From Bordetella parapertussis (lineage in GTDB: Bacteria > Pseudomonadota > Gammaproteobacteria > Burkholderiales > SG8-39), in the NCBI GenBank assembly GCA_945862265.1, contig CAMAXP010000026.1:1-60732 (forward strand): a stretch of DNA of 60,732 bases, given 5' to 3'. Of the stretch, positions 44,623 to 52,925 are shown piece by piece. Position 1 is the stretch's first letter, and each line of letters opens with the position of its first letter. A program made the translations under genes and the position numbers. Under the pieces are notes generated by a model that was not told where the DNA came from, did not search any database, and worked only from the letters and a program-made list of their open reading frames with translations.

Positions 44623-45113
44623 TCGCCGACCTTGCCGCAGCCACCGCGCTGCTGACCCTCGAGGGCATGCTCCTCGACGAACAGGACTGGGACGGGTGGC
44701 TGGCGTTGTATGAAGCGGATGCCGAATTCTGGATGCCGGCGTGGAAATCCGAAACGCAGCCCACCGAGGATCCGCTCCGCGAGCTCTCGTTGATCTACTA
44801 CCCTGACCGCACGGGGCTCGAGGACCGCGTGCAGCGCATCCGCTCCGGGAAATCCGTCGCATCCACTCCCCTCCGACGCACCGCTCACATGGTGGGAAAC
44901 GTGATGCTGGCAGGCGAGGAAGGCGGCATTGCGAGCGTGAAGTCGAGCTTCAACGTCCATGTCTACGACACGCGGACCAAGACCCAGCACGTGTTCTTCG
45001 GCCGCACGACCCACGGGCTCGTGAGGCGCGACGGCGCGCTGCGGATCCGCCGAAAGAAGGTCATCCTCGCGAACGATTGCGTGCCTACCATGCTCGACAT
45101 TTACTGCGTCTGA
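44619..45113 (+). CDS. Aromatic-ring-hydroxylating dioxygenase, beta subunit
   Basis: 164 residues with the cystatin-like beta-subunit pattern: LLTLEGMLLDEQDWDGWLAL, ADAEFWMPAWKSE, RRTAHMVGNVML, and the C-terminal RIRRKKVILANDCV. It builds the hexamer with the alpha subunit and has no own active site. The start at 44619 overlaps the alpha stop. It is followed after 14 bases by a Bug gene. Confidence 0.9.
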   Translation: MIADLAAATALLTLEGMLLDEQDWDGWLALYEADAEFWMPAWKSETQPTEDPLRELSLIYYPDRTGLEDRVQRIRSGKSVASTPLRRTAHMVGNVMLAGEEGGIASVKSSFNVHVYDTRTKTQHVFFGRTTHGLVRRDGALRIRRKKVILANDCVPTMLDIYCV

Positions 45114-45127
45114 CAAGAGGACTCACC

Positions 45128-46090
45128 ATGCTGAAAGCTTTGCTGGTCGCAGGTGCATTACTGGCCGGATCCCTCCCTGCGTCGGCGCAGCCTTACCCAA
45201 ACCGACCTTTGCGCATCGTGGTTCCTTTCCCGCCCGGCGGCGGTACGGACATCGGCACCCGGATCGTCGCGCAGAAACTGCAGGAAGCCTGGGGACAGGC
45301 CGTCATTGTGGAAAACAAGCCGGGCGCCGCAGGCATCGTCGGCACGGAACTCACCGCAAAATCCGCCCCTGACGGCTACACCTTCATGATGGGCAACATC
45401 GGTACGCACGCGATTAATGTCAGCCTATACAAGAAGCTCGCTTACGACCCGGTCAAGGATTTTGCGCCGGTCTCGATGGTGGCAGACCTGCCCCTGCTGC
45501 TCCTTGTGCATCCCTCGGTGCCCGCCAATTCGGTGAAGGAACTGATCGCGCTGGCGAAGAGCCAGCCGGGCAAGCTCAACTTTTCCAGTTCCGGCGCGGG
45601 TGGCTCGATGCACGTCGCAGCCGAACTGTTCAAGAGCATGACCGGCGTGGACATGGTGCATATCCCCTACAAGGGTGGCGCACCGGCAGTGGCGGACCTC
45701 CTCTCGGGCCAGGTGGCACTGTCGTTTTCAACCGTGCTCGAAACGATCCAGCACGTGAAGGCCGGCAAGGTGCGCGCGCTCGCTGTGACCAACGACCACC
45801 GTTCGATCGCGCTGCCCGACCTGCCGACGATTGCGGAGGCGGGCCTGCCGGGCTACCAATCGATCTCGTGGCTCGCGTTGTTCGCGCCCGCGGGTACGCC
45901 CAAGGAAATCGTCAACAAGGTCTCGGCCGAGAGCGTGCGCATCCTCAAACTGCCCGACGTGAAGGAGCGGCTGCTCGCGCAGGGCGCCGAACCAATAGGC
46001 AGCACGCCTGAGCAACTGGCCGCGATCCTCGCGGCAGACATCGCCAAATACGCGAAAGTCATCCGCGAGTCGGGCTACAAGCCCGAGTGA
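45128..46090 (+). CDS. Bug/TctC-family solute-binding protein
   Basis: 320 residues, signal peptide MLKALLVAGALLAGSLPASA cleaved at SAQP, mature YPNRPLRIVVPFPPGGGTD. ENKPGAAGIVGTEL, PDGYTFMMGNIGTHA and VHIPYKGGAPAV continue the family. AGAGGACT precedes the ATG. Probable receptor for the aromatic acid attacked by the Rieske oxygenase encoded just upstream. Confidence 0.92.
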   Translation: MLKALLVAGALLAGSLPASAQPYPNRPLRIVVPFPPGGGTDIGTRIVAQKLQEAWGQAVIVENKPGAAGIVGTELTAKSAPDGYTFMMGNIGTHAINVSLYKKLAYDPVKDFAPVSMVADLPLLLLVHPSVPANSVKELIALAKSQPGKLNFSSSGAGGSMHVAAELFKSMTGVDMVHIPYKGGAPAVADLLSGQVALSFSTVLETIQHVKAGKVRALAVTNDHRSIALPDLPTIAEAGLPGYQSISWLALFAPAGTPKEIVNKVSAESVRILKLPDVKERLLAQGAEPIGSTPEQLAAILAADIAKYAKVIRESGYKPE

Positions 46091-46163
46091 CCCCTGGCGC
46101 TCTCGCCTTGCATCCGGTCGCACTTTCCTCACGCCCGCACCCGGGGGACCGTAGAATCGCTGC

Positions 46164-47195
46164 ATGCCTGACGAACCGCCGAACTTACAAACGACACCTT
46201 ACGCCGGCCTGACCCCCGACGCCGTCCTCGACGCCCTCGAGGGTGCCGGGCTGCGCCCGGACGGCCGCCTGCAGGCCCTCAACAGCTACGAGAACCGCGT
46301 CTACCAGTTCGGCGTCGAGGACGCCCCCCCCCTCATCGCCAAGTTCTACCGCCCGGGCCGCTGGACCGATGCCCAGATCCTCGAGGAACACGATTTCGTC
46401 GCAGAACTCGCGGCACGGGAGATTCCCGTCGTTGCGCCCATTGCACTGACGGGCGGCACGACGCTGCACACGCACGGCGACTACCGCATTGCGGTGTACC
46501 CGCGATGCGGTGGACGGGCGCCGGAACTCGAGGATCCCGATACCCTCGAATGGATGGGCCGCTTTCTCGGCCGCATCCACGCGGTGGGTGCGCTCAAACC
46601 CTTCGTCGAACGGCCCGCGCTCAACATCGAGACTTTCGGTGACGAGCCGCGCAACTACCTGCTCGACCACGAATTCGTCCCTATCGAGCTCGAGGAAACC
46701 TGGACGAGCGTCGTCGACCAGGCGCTGGAAGGCGCGGAGCGGTGCTTCGATCGCGCCGGCGACGTCGCGATCGTCCGGCTGCACGGCGACTGCCACAGCG
46801 GCAACGTGCTGTGGATCGAGGACCGCGGCAATTCCACCGCCACGGGGCTGAATGGCTCGGGCCCGCACTTTGTGGATTTCGACGATGCGCGCATGGGCCC
46901 GGCGATCCAGGACCTGTGGATGCTGCTCTCGGGTGAGCGGGAGGCCATGAAGGTCCAGTTCGGCCACGTGCTGCGCGGCTACGAGGACTTTGCCGAATTC
47001 GACGACCGGGAACGCCACCTGGTCGAAGCCCTGCGCACGCTGCGCCTGATCCACTATTCGGGCTGGATCGGCCGCCGCTGGGACGACCCCGCCTTCCCGG
47101 CGGCTTTCCCGTGGTTCAACACCCCGCGCTACTGGCAGGATCGCATACTGGAATTGCGCGAACAGATTGCGCTGATGGACGAAGCGCCGCTCTGA
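46164..47195 (+). CDS. srkA: Serine/threonine protein kinase SrkA (YihE/RdoA-like stress response kinase)
   Basis: 343 residues closely following E. coli SrkA: LNSYENRVYQFGVED and KFYRPGRWTDAQILEEH at the N-terminus, catalytic RLHGDCHSGNVLW and FVDFDDARMGPAIQDLWML. Family role: counters oxidative stress and stress-induced cell death by protein phosphorylation in the cytoplasm. Set apart from the preceding Bug gene by 73 bases, so likely with its own promoter, although none was recognised. Confidence 0.92.
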   Translation: MPDEPPNLQTTPYAGLTPDAVLDALEGAGLRPDGRLQALNSYENRVYQFGVEDAPPLIAKFYRPGRWTDAQILEEHDFVAELAAREIPVVAPIALTGGTTLHTHGDYRIAVYPRCGGRAPELEDPDTLEWMGRFLGRIHAVGALKPFVERPALNIETFGDEPRNYLLDHEFVPIELEETWTSVVDQALEGAERCFDRAGDVAIVRLHGDCHSGNVLWIEDRGNSTATGLNGSGPHFVDFDDARMGPAIQDLWMLLSGEREAMKVQFGHVLRGYEDFAEFDDRERHLVEALRTLRLIHYSGWIGRRWDDPAFPAAFPWFNTPRYWQDRILELREQIALMDEAPL

Positions 47196-47209
47196 AGTAA
47201 CATCTCCGG

Positions 47210-48250
47210 ATGAATCCAACCATTAAATTCGGTGTTTTCGACCACCTCGACGCGAGCGGCCTGCCGCTGGGCGACTTCTACGAGCACCGGCTGCGGCTGA
47301 TCGAGGCCTACGAGCGGATCGGCATCCACTGCTACCACACGGCCGAGCACCATGCGACACCGCTGGGCATGTGCCCTTCGCCGTCGGTGCTCCACTCGGC
47401 CATCGCGCAGCGCACCAAAAAAATCCTGTTCGGGCCGCTGGTCTACACGCTGGCCCTGTACCACCCGCTGCGCCTCGCGGAAGAAATCTGCATGCTCGAC
47501 CACATGAGCGGCGGCCGGTTCCAGGTCGGCGTGGGCCGCGGCATCTCGCCCTACGAGCTCGGCTACTACGGCGTGGACGCGGCGCAGTCGCAAGGCATCT
47601 ACCACGAGAGCTATGCGGTGGTGATGAAGGCACTTTCGTCGGACATGCTGACCTACGAAGGAAAGCACTTCACGTTCCGCGACGTGCCGATCATGATGCA
47701 CCCCGTGCAGAAGCCGCATCCGCCGCTCTGGTACGGCGTGGGCAACATCGAAGGCGTGGCCTGGTGCGTGCAGAACAAGGTCAACGCGGTAGTGAACGGG
47801 CCGCTCGCGCGCGTGCGGGAGATCACCGACCGCTACCGCGCCGAATGGGCGGCCGCCGGCAACCCCGCGGACAAGATGCCGCTCGTCGGCACCACGCGCC
47901 ACCTCGTGATCGCGGAGACCGACGGCCAGGCCATGGACATTGCCCGCCGCGCGTACGCGCGCTGGTACGCGAGCTTCATGTTCCTGTGGAAGAAGCACGG
48001 CACCGCGCCCATGTTCGCCGCCTTCCCCGAAGACTTCGATGCCGTGCACAAGGCCGGCCTCGCCGCAGTGGGTTCACCCGAAACGGTGCGCGCGCTGCTG
48101 GCCTCTGAAATCAAGCACAGCGGGGTCAACTACCTGCTGTGCCGCTTCGCATTCGGCGACCTCACCCTGCAGGAGTCGATGCGTTCCGTCGACATGTTCG
48201 CGACGCAGGTCATGCCCCACTTTGCCGAAACCCAACCGGTAGCCACCTGA
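47210..48250 (+). CDS. LLM-class flavin-dependent oxidoreductase (luciferase-like)
   Basis: 346 residues. IKFGVFDHLDASGLPLGDFY and HTAEHHATPLGMCPSPSV are in the usual positions for the luciferase-like fold; GGRFQVGVGRGISPYELGYYG is the central flavin-binding motif. Uses reduced FMN and O2 or F420-type chemistry to oxidise a small substrate. Starts 14 bases after srkA and is followed one base later by a Bug gene, suggesting a two- or three-gene catabolic set with 49204-50202. Confidence 0.9.
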   Translation: MNPTIKFGVFDHLDASGLPLGDFYEHRLRLIEAYERIGIHCYHTAEHHATPLGMCPSPSVLHSAIAQRTKKILFGPLVYTLALYHPLRLAEEICMLDHMSGGRFQVGVGRGISPYELGYYGVDAAQSQGIYHESYAVVMKALSSDMLTYEGKHFTFRDVPIMMHPVQKPHPPLWYGVGNIEGVAWCVQNKVNAVVNGPLARVREITDRYRAEWAAAGNPADKMPLVGTTRHLVIAETDGQAMDIARRAYARWYASFMFLWKKHGTAPMFAAFPEDFDAVHKAGLAAVGSPETVRALLASEIKHSGVNYLLCRFAFGDLTLQESMRSVDMFATQVMPHFAETQPVAT

Positions 48251-48251
48251 C

Positions 48252-49211
48252 ATGAAACTCAAAGCCCTCGCGCTCGCCGCAGCGCTTCTCGTCCCCGCCC
48301 TCGCGCAGGCCCAGGCCTGGCCCACCAAGCCGGTCAAGTTCGTCATGCCCAGCCCGCCCGCCAGCAGCCCGGACCGCTACACGCGCCTGCTGGCCGAGAA
48401 GTTGTCGCAGAAATGGGGCGTGCCCGTGGTGGTGGAGAACAAACCCGGCGCCACGGCCATGATCGGCACCGAGTTCGTATCCAAGCAGCCCGCGGACGGC
48501 TACACCCTGCTTTCCACCTTCACGTCTTTCGTGCAGGCGCCGATCCTGTTCCCGAACGCACCCTACGACCCGGAAAAGGATTTCGCGCCTGTCACCCAGA
48601 CGATGCTGGCCGAAGTGATCATGGAGGTGCACGCGGACTCGCCCTACAAGACCTTGGCCGACGTCATCGCCGCGGCAAAAGCCGGCACGCGCCTGAGCTA
48701 TGGGTCGTTTGGCAACGGCTCTTCGTTCCACATCTACGGCGAGACGGTCAAGCGGACCATGGGCGTCGAAATGACGCACGTGCCCTACAAAGGGGAAGCG
48801 TTGATCCTCAATGACCTCCTCGGCGGCCAAATCAATGTCGGATTCAATTCCATCGGCACGGCCCTGCCGCAGATCAAGGCAGGCAAGGTCCGGCCGCTGG
48901 CGATCGTTTCAGCCAGCCGCTCCAGGGCGCTGCCGGACGTCCCGACTTTCCCCGAACTCGGGGTGCCCAAACTCAACGGCGGCGCGTGGTTCGGCATCTT
49001 CGCGCCCGCCGGCACGCCCAAGGCCGTCGTGGAAAAAATCTCCGCCGACATCAATTTCTTCCTCAACCAGCCCGACATGCAGAAATGGCTGCGCGACCAG
49101 GGCCTCGAGCCCACCGGCATGACGCCCGACCAATTCACGCAGTTCATCAAGGCCGACCTCGCCAAGTGGCGGCAGCTCATCACCGAACTGGGAATCAAAC
49201 CCAATGACTGA
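48252..49211 (+). CDS. Bug/TctC-family solute-binding protein
   Basis: 319 residues. Signal peptide MKLKALALAAALLVPALA, cleavage near QAQA; mature WPTKPVKFVMPSPPASSPDR departs from the usual PPGG loop, so the ligand may be unusual. ENKPGATAMIGTEFVSKQP and THVPYKGEALILNDLLGG follow. Ends inside the next gene with an 8-base overlap. Confidence 0.92.
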   Translation: MKLKALALAAALLVPALAQAQAWPTKPVKFVMPSPPASSPDRYTRLLAEKLSQKWGVPVVVENKPGATAMIGTEFVSKQPADGYTLLSTFTSFVQAPILFPNAPYDPEKDFAPVTQTMLAEVIMEVHADSPYKTLADVIAAAKAGTRLSYGSFGNGSSFHIYGETVKRTMGVEMTHVPYKGEALILNDLLGGQINVGFNSIGTALPQIKAGKVRPLAIVSASRSRALPDVPTFPELGVPKLNGGAWFGIFAPAGTPKAVVEKISADINFFLNQPDMQKWLRDQGLEPTGMTPDQFTQFIKADLAKWRQLITELGIKPND

Positions 49212-50202
49212 CAAGACAATGAAGACCTGGACCATCCGCACCAAGGGCGACCGCATGGAGGTCGCGCTGGCCGACGCGCCGATTCCCGAGCCGGGCCCGA
49301 ACCAGGTCCTCGTGCGCGTGCGCGCCGCGAGCCTGAACCGGGGCGAGTTCATCGCGGGCCACGGCCTGCACAAACCCGGCGCCCCGCCCAAGCCTGTCGG
49401 CATGGAAGTCTCGGGCGAGGTGGTCAAGCACGGCCCCGGCGTGCCCGGTTACAAGGTCGGTGACAAGGTCATGGGGCGCTGCGCCGGGGCGTTCTCCGCC
49501 TATGCCGTCATGGACGGCCGCGAAGTGATCCCAATGCCCTCGCACCTTTCGTGGGAAGAGGCCGCGGCCGCGCCGCTGGCCTACATGACCGCGCACGACA
49601 TGGTCATCGGGCAAGGCAAGCTGAAGAAGGACGAATGGATGCTCGTGACCGGGATTTCGGCCGGCGTGGGGGTCGCGGCGCTGCAACTGGCCAAGGCCAT
49701 CGGCGCCAAGGTCATAGGCACGTCGGGCTCGGCGGAGAAACTGCGCAAGCTCAAGGCGCTGGGCCTCGACGTTGGAATCGAGACCCGCAAGGGCGATTTC
49801 TGCGACGCGGTCATGAAGGCCACCGACGGCCACGGGGCGGACCTCGCGCTCAACAACGTCGGCGGCACCGTGTTTGCCGAGTGCATCAAGGCCCTCGCGT
49901 TCGAGGGCAGGATGGCGATCGTCGGCTATGTCGATAACATGCTCGAGGCGAAGATCGACATCCAGGCGCTGCACATGAAGCGCCTGCAGCTCTTCGGCGT
50001 GTCGAACAAGCTGCGCACCGCGGAACAGAAAGCCACCAGCGTGGCCGCGTTCGTCGCCGATGTGCTGCCGGCGCTTACGGATGGGCGCATCCGGCCTTTT
50101 GTGGACAAGATCTTCGAGTTCGGCGAACTGCCCGCGGCCAAGGCCTACATGGAAGAGAACCGGCACATGGGGAAGATTGTGTTGCGGGGATCAGCGGACT
50201 AG
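49204..50202 (+). CDS. Zinc-independent quinone oxidoreductase-like protein (MDR superfamily)
   Basis: 332 residues. PKPVGMEVSGEVVKHGPGV and VGDKVMGRCAGAFSAYAV in the catalytic domain, then MLVTGISAGVGVAALQLAKA as the NADPH motif. The cysteine/histidine zinc ligands of alcohol dehydrogenases are not present, which favours a quinone or enone reductase. Either ATG 49204 or 49219 could start it; 49204 gives an 8-base overlap with the Bug gene. Confidence 0.88.
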   Translation: MTDKTMKTWTIRTKGDRMEVALADAPIPEPGPNQVLVRVRAASLNRGEFIAGHGLHKPGAPPKPVGMEVSGEVVKHGPGVPGYKVGDKVMGRCAGAFSAYAVMDGREVIPMPSHLSWEEAAAAPLAYMTAHDMVIGQGKLKKDEWMLVTGISAGVGVAALQLAKAIGAKVIGTSGSAEKLRKLKALGLDVGIETRKGDFCDAVMKATDGHGADLALNNVGGTVFAECIKALAFEGRMAIVGYVDNMLEAKIDIQALHMKRLQLFGVSNKLRTAEQKATSVAAFVADVLPALTDGRIRPFVDKIFEFGELPAAKAYMEENRHMGKIVLRGSAD

Positions 50203-50236
50203 CCGGCAAAGTATTCCCGGAACAAATCGAGTCCCC

Positions 50237-51250
50237 TCACCACGGAAAGCGCCCCCTCAACTCATCGAGCGCGAGCTGGATGCGCTCGTCGGTGTCGCCC
50301 TGAAAGCTCAGCGTCAATGAAAGCGGATCGACGGTCTCACAATTCGGGACAAGAGCCGGGGTGTAGTTCCAGAGCTCCCATTCGCAGGCACCGGGCAACG
50401 GCTCGGGTAGTGTCTTAATACCCCCCTGCGTGGTCTTCTTCCACTGCGCCGGGCTGATGGCGTAGATCGGCCACTGCGGCTCGGCAAGCATCGAATACCG
50501 CGCCAACGCGCTCAAACCCGCCACCCTTACGTAGGGCGGCTTCCAGTCAGGAGTCGGCTTTGCCCAGAAACGACGTCTCACCGGGCTGCGCAATAATGGC
50601 TTCGCTTGCTCCCAGGCTTGCGGGGCCGTGCGCTCCATTTGCAGCCATCGCTCCCTACCCTCGGTACGTAGCGTGGCAATGCCGGCAGCCGTGAGTTCCT
50701 TGACGGCGCGGGACAACGTCATCGCGGTGTAGCCCAAGTCATTGACCACCTCCGCTGGCTGCCACTCGAAACGCCAAGGCTTGCGTAGCAGGACGGCAAG
50801 TAGCATTGCCTGAGTCGCTGGACTCAGCACCTTGTCTGGTGCTGTGGGTCGCTTGCGAAAATACTCGCGCAAATCGATGCCGAGATCGGGCAAATAGAGT
50901 TGATTGCCTGGGACCATGAACGGCACCTTCTGCTCGATGAGTCGCTTGCGCTCGTAAGACGCGAGAGCCCCTGTCACGTAGACCACGGGCAGTCCAGCAA
51001 GTTGGCGTAGCTTGTTCACCTGTCCGCGTACATTGGCCAAGCCGAGCTTTTCGGGCTTCCTATCGATTGCTAGAAGAGTTAGATGCTCCAGCAGCTTTAG
51101 CTCCCGGACGTCAAAGGCATCCTGGAGGAAGTACGGCAATTTTCCGGCTCCGGGCCATGCCCGTACTTTGGGAGTAATTCCCAATGTTTCAAGCAGATAC
51201 GCTTGGGCGGCGGTGTCCATTGTGTGTGCCGCGGAGTTGGTTTGTAACAT
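50237..51250 (-). CDS. Winged-helix transcriptional regulator-like protein (AbiEi-like architecture suspected)
   Basis: 337 residues without a firm family name. A winged-helix unit is visible around residues 140-200 (SPATQAMLLAVLLRKPWRFE, PAEVVNDLGYTAMTLSRAVK then ELTAAGIA). The C-terminal half is rich in aromatic residues (WEQAKPLL, AEPQWPIYAIS). Codon and base use are less GC-biased than in neighbouring catabolic genes, which suggests transfer. A perfect 12-base inverted repeat lies just upstream (51258-51286), so self-regulation is likely. Start 51250 or 51220. Antitoxin-type regulators of similar size exist, but no toxin gene is adjacent on this strand. Confidence 0.6.
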   Translation of the reverse strand: MLQTNSAAHTMDTAAQAYLLETLGITPKVRAWPGAGKLPYFLQDAFDVRELKLLEHLTLLAIDRKPEKLGLANVRGQVNKLRQLAGLPVVYVTGALASYERKRLIEQKVPFMVPGNQLYLPDLGIDLREYFRKRPTAPDKVLSPATQAMLLAVLLRKPWRFEWQPAEVVNDLGYTAMTLSRAVKELTAAGIATLRTEGRERWLQMERTAPQAWEQAKPLLRSPVRRRFWAKPTPDWKPPYVRVAGLSALARYSMLAEPQWPIYAISPAQWKKTTQGGIKTLPEPLPGACEWELWNYTPALVPNCETVDPLSLTLSFQGDTDERIQLALDELRGRFPW

Positions 51251-51257
51251 ATATTAA

Positions 51258-51286
51258 GAACGATAACATAACCAATGTTATCGTTC
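51258..51286. promoter_or_regulatory. Perfect 12-base inverted repeat, probable operator overlapping a promoter
   Basis: GAACGATAACAT (51258-51269) and ATGTTATCGTTC (51275-51286) are exact reverse complements with a 5-base spacer. On the minus strand TTGAAC (51288-51283) and TATCGT (17 bases further) resemble -35 and -10 boxes. The repeat ends 8 bases before the ATG at 51250. A repressor bound here would block that promoter. Confidence 0.6.
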
Positions 51287-51332
51287 AATATCGTGTTAAA
51301 TCCCACTATTCGACCCATCTGGCCACGGATGT

Positions 51333-51752
51333 TCAATCCGCCCAGGGATTGAACAGCATCACTCCGAACGGCTCGAAATCGTCTACGTTTCGCGTGGCGA
51401 CCGTCAGATCGTGCTGCACGGCCGTGGCGGCGATCAATCCGTCGGCGAGAGGCTTGGGTTTCCCTGAGCGCTCCGCACGGGCCGCGATCTCCGCCCAGCG
51501 CGCCGCAACCGCCTCATCAATCGGGAGGACGCGTCCCGAAAAACTTAGGCTGAGCTTGTCAGCCCAAGCCGTCAACGCGGCACGGCGACGTCCGAGGGCG
51601 AGCTGCGCGGTCCCCCGGCGAATTTCGCCCATCGTGATGGCCGACAGGTACAAGTCCTCCGCGTGCTCCGAGGCGAACCAGCGTGCGAGCTCGGGATTAG
51701 GCTTGGGTTTGGTCAGCTCCGAGACTACGCAGGTGTCGAGCAGGCACCTCAT
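51333..51752 (-). CDS. PIN-domain toxin, VapC/FitB-like ribonuclease
   Basis: 139 residues. Acidic metal-binding residues are D6 (RCLLDTCVVSEL), E43 (ITMGEIRRG), D104 (LADGLIAATA) and D124/D125 (TRNVDDF). The toxin would cleave RNA unless bound by the antitoxin. The start overlaps the antitoxin stop by four bases (ATGA), the usual antitoxin-first order. Confidence 0.92.
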   Translation of the reverse strand: MRCLLDTCVVSELTKPKPNPELARWFASEHAEDLYLSAITMGEIRRGTAQLALGRRRAALTAWADKLSLSFSGRVLPIDEAVAARWAEIAARAERSGKPKPLADGLIAATAVQHDLTVATRNVDDFEPFGVMLFNPWAD

Positions 51753-52009
51753 TTGAGATCCATCTTGCGCGGGCCGGACCGGTCGCGCTTCACGATACCG
51801 GTCAGGTCGACCGGGCAACTGCGCAACAGCGCGAGCAACGGCTTGGTCGTGCGGCGCGGGCGCTTTGCGCCTGCCTTGGCGGCGATGGCGGACACAACGA
51901 CCACCGGCTTGCCGTGCCGCGTCACGGTCTGAGGTCCCTCGGTCATGGCCAGCTCCACGACCTGGCTGAACTGGTTCTTCGCCTTTTGCAACGGCCACTT
52001 TGCATCCAT
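51749..52009 (-). CDS. Phd/YefM-family antitoxin
   Basis: 86 residues. N-terminal MDAKWPLQKAKNQFSQVVE then GPQTVTRHGKPVVVVSA is the Phd/YefM DNA-binding fold; the C-terminal tail (LLRSCPVDLTGIVKRD) is the toxin-binding part. Neutralises the PIN protein and probably represses the operon together with it. AAGG precedes the ATG, and the promoter region is AT-rich (52020-52050). Confidence 0.9.
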   Translation of the reverse strand: MDAKWPLQKAKNQFSQVVELAMTEGPQTVTRHGKPVVVVSAIAAKAGAKRPRRTTKPLLALLRSCPVDLTGIVKRDRSGPRKMDLK

Positions 52010-52055
52010 GATGTGCCTTAATTCTGTCTAGTCTGGCCATATTTTATCACCCTCG

Positions 52056-52130
52056 CAGGCGATAGCTCGGGGGCAGGGCGCCGGGCTGTTAATCCGCAGG
52101 TCCCTGGTTCGATCCCAGGTCGAGGAGCCA
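52056..52130 (+). tRNA. tRNA-Asn(GUU)-like element, probably a damaged tRNA gene
   Basis: D-arm TAGCTC...GGC, anticodon loop CTGTTAA (anticodon GTT), T-arm CCTGGTTCGATCCCAGG and an encoded CCA end at 52128-52130 are all in place. The 3' acceptor strand TCGAGGA does not pair with the seven bases just before T8 (CAGGCGA). It pairs well with CCTCG at 52051-52055, as if seven bases had been inserted between acceptor and D-arm. The anticodon stem also has a C-C mismatch at its outer end. The element could therefore be a pseudo-tRNA or the footprint of an integration site. Confidence 0.65.
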
Positions 52131-52139
52131 AGTATTACA

Positions 52140-52168
52140 AGGGCCTGGTCGCGAGACCGGGCCCTTTT
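52140..52168 (+). terminator. Rho-independent terminator after the tRNA-like element
   Basis: An 11-base-pair stem is formed by AGGGCCTGGTC and GACCGGGCCCT around a GCGA loop, including one G-T pair, and the run of T at 52165-52168 follows directly. It sits 10 bases after the CCA end, as expected for a tRNA transcript. Confidence 0.75.
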
Positions 52169-52230
52169 CATCTGTAGGCCGGGCCTGCCCGATTCTCGCT
52201 CGCCAGGCGCCTCCGCAACGCGGTCAATCT

Positions 52231-52749
52231 CTAGTCTGGCTTGATCACTCCGCAGGCGATGCGCGCGCCGGAGTTGCCGGTGGGCTGCGTCTTGTAGTCG
52301 TCCGGATCGGCGTGCACGATCAGGCCACGGCCGACAATGCTCGCCGGTCCGGCGGCAATCGTGATGACGTCGAGTTTGGCGTCCACTTTGGCTCGGCCGT
52401 CCTTGCCCGCCTTGAGCGACGGCAGGTCGCCGGCATGGCGCTCGGGCGTACCTTGATGCGCGTGCGGCTTGCCGTAGGGGTTGAAGTGGCCCTTGGTGCT
52501 CATGCCGTCGCCCGAACTGCAGTCGCCGACTTCGTGGATATGCAGGCCGTGCTCCTGTCCTGGCTTCAGGCCCTGCACGAAGATCACGACGTGGACTTTC
52601 CCGTCGACCTCCTCGAAGGTAGCCTCGCCGAAGGTCTTGCTGCCTTTGGTCGGCTGCAGTTGCGCTGTGGCGCGCGGGGGTTCGGGCGGCACTGATGCAC
52701 AGGCACCAAGCAAAGCGACGGCGGCAGCGGCGGCAAAGATGCGTTTCAT
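52231..52749 (-). CDS. sodC: Cu/Zn superoxide dismutase, probable lipoprotein
   Basis: 172 residues. The N-terminus MKRIFAAAAAVALLGACASV has a lipobox (LLGAC), so a lipid-anchored periplasmic enzyme is likely. Copper and zinc ligands are in HGLHIHEVGDC, KGHFNPYGKPHAH, ERHAGDLP and GLIVHADPDDY; the disulfide partner is in GARIACGVIKPD. Removes superoxide in the envelope. AGGAGG precedes the ATG at 52749. Confidence 0.93.
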   Translation of the reverse strand: MKRIFAAAAAVALLGACASVPPEPPRATAQLQPTKGSKTFGEATFEEVDGKVHVVIFVQGLKPGQEHGLHIHEVGDCSSGDGMSTKGHFNPYGKPHAHQGTPERHAGDLPSLKAGKDGRAKVDAKLDVITIAAGPASIVGRGLIVHADPDDYKTQPTGNSGARIACGVIKPD

Positions 52750-52925
52750 GGCAGTCCTCCTTGACTGCAATCTACCTGCTTCCCGGTCGCCATGGAAGCA
52801 GTCTTTGATGCCTCGCGCCGAGAATGCTTGACGCTAGGCCGATGCGTGGGATACGGTCAACCACCCGCAGCTAAGCGGGAAACAAGCCGCGTTTCGAGCG
52901 GCGCGCACAAGGATGGAGGGGTCCG

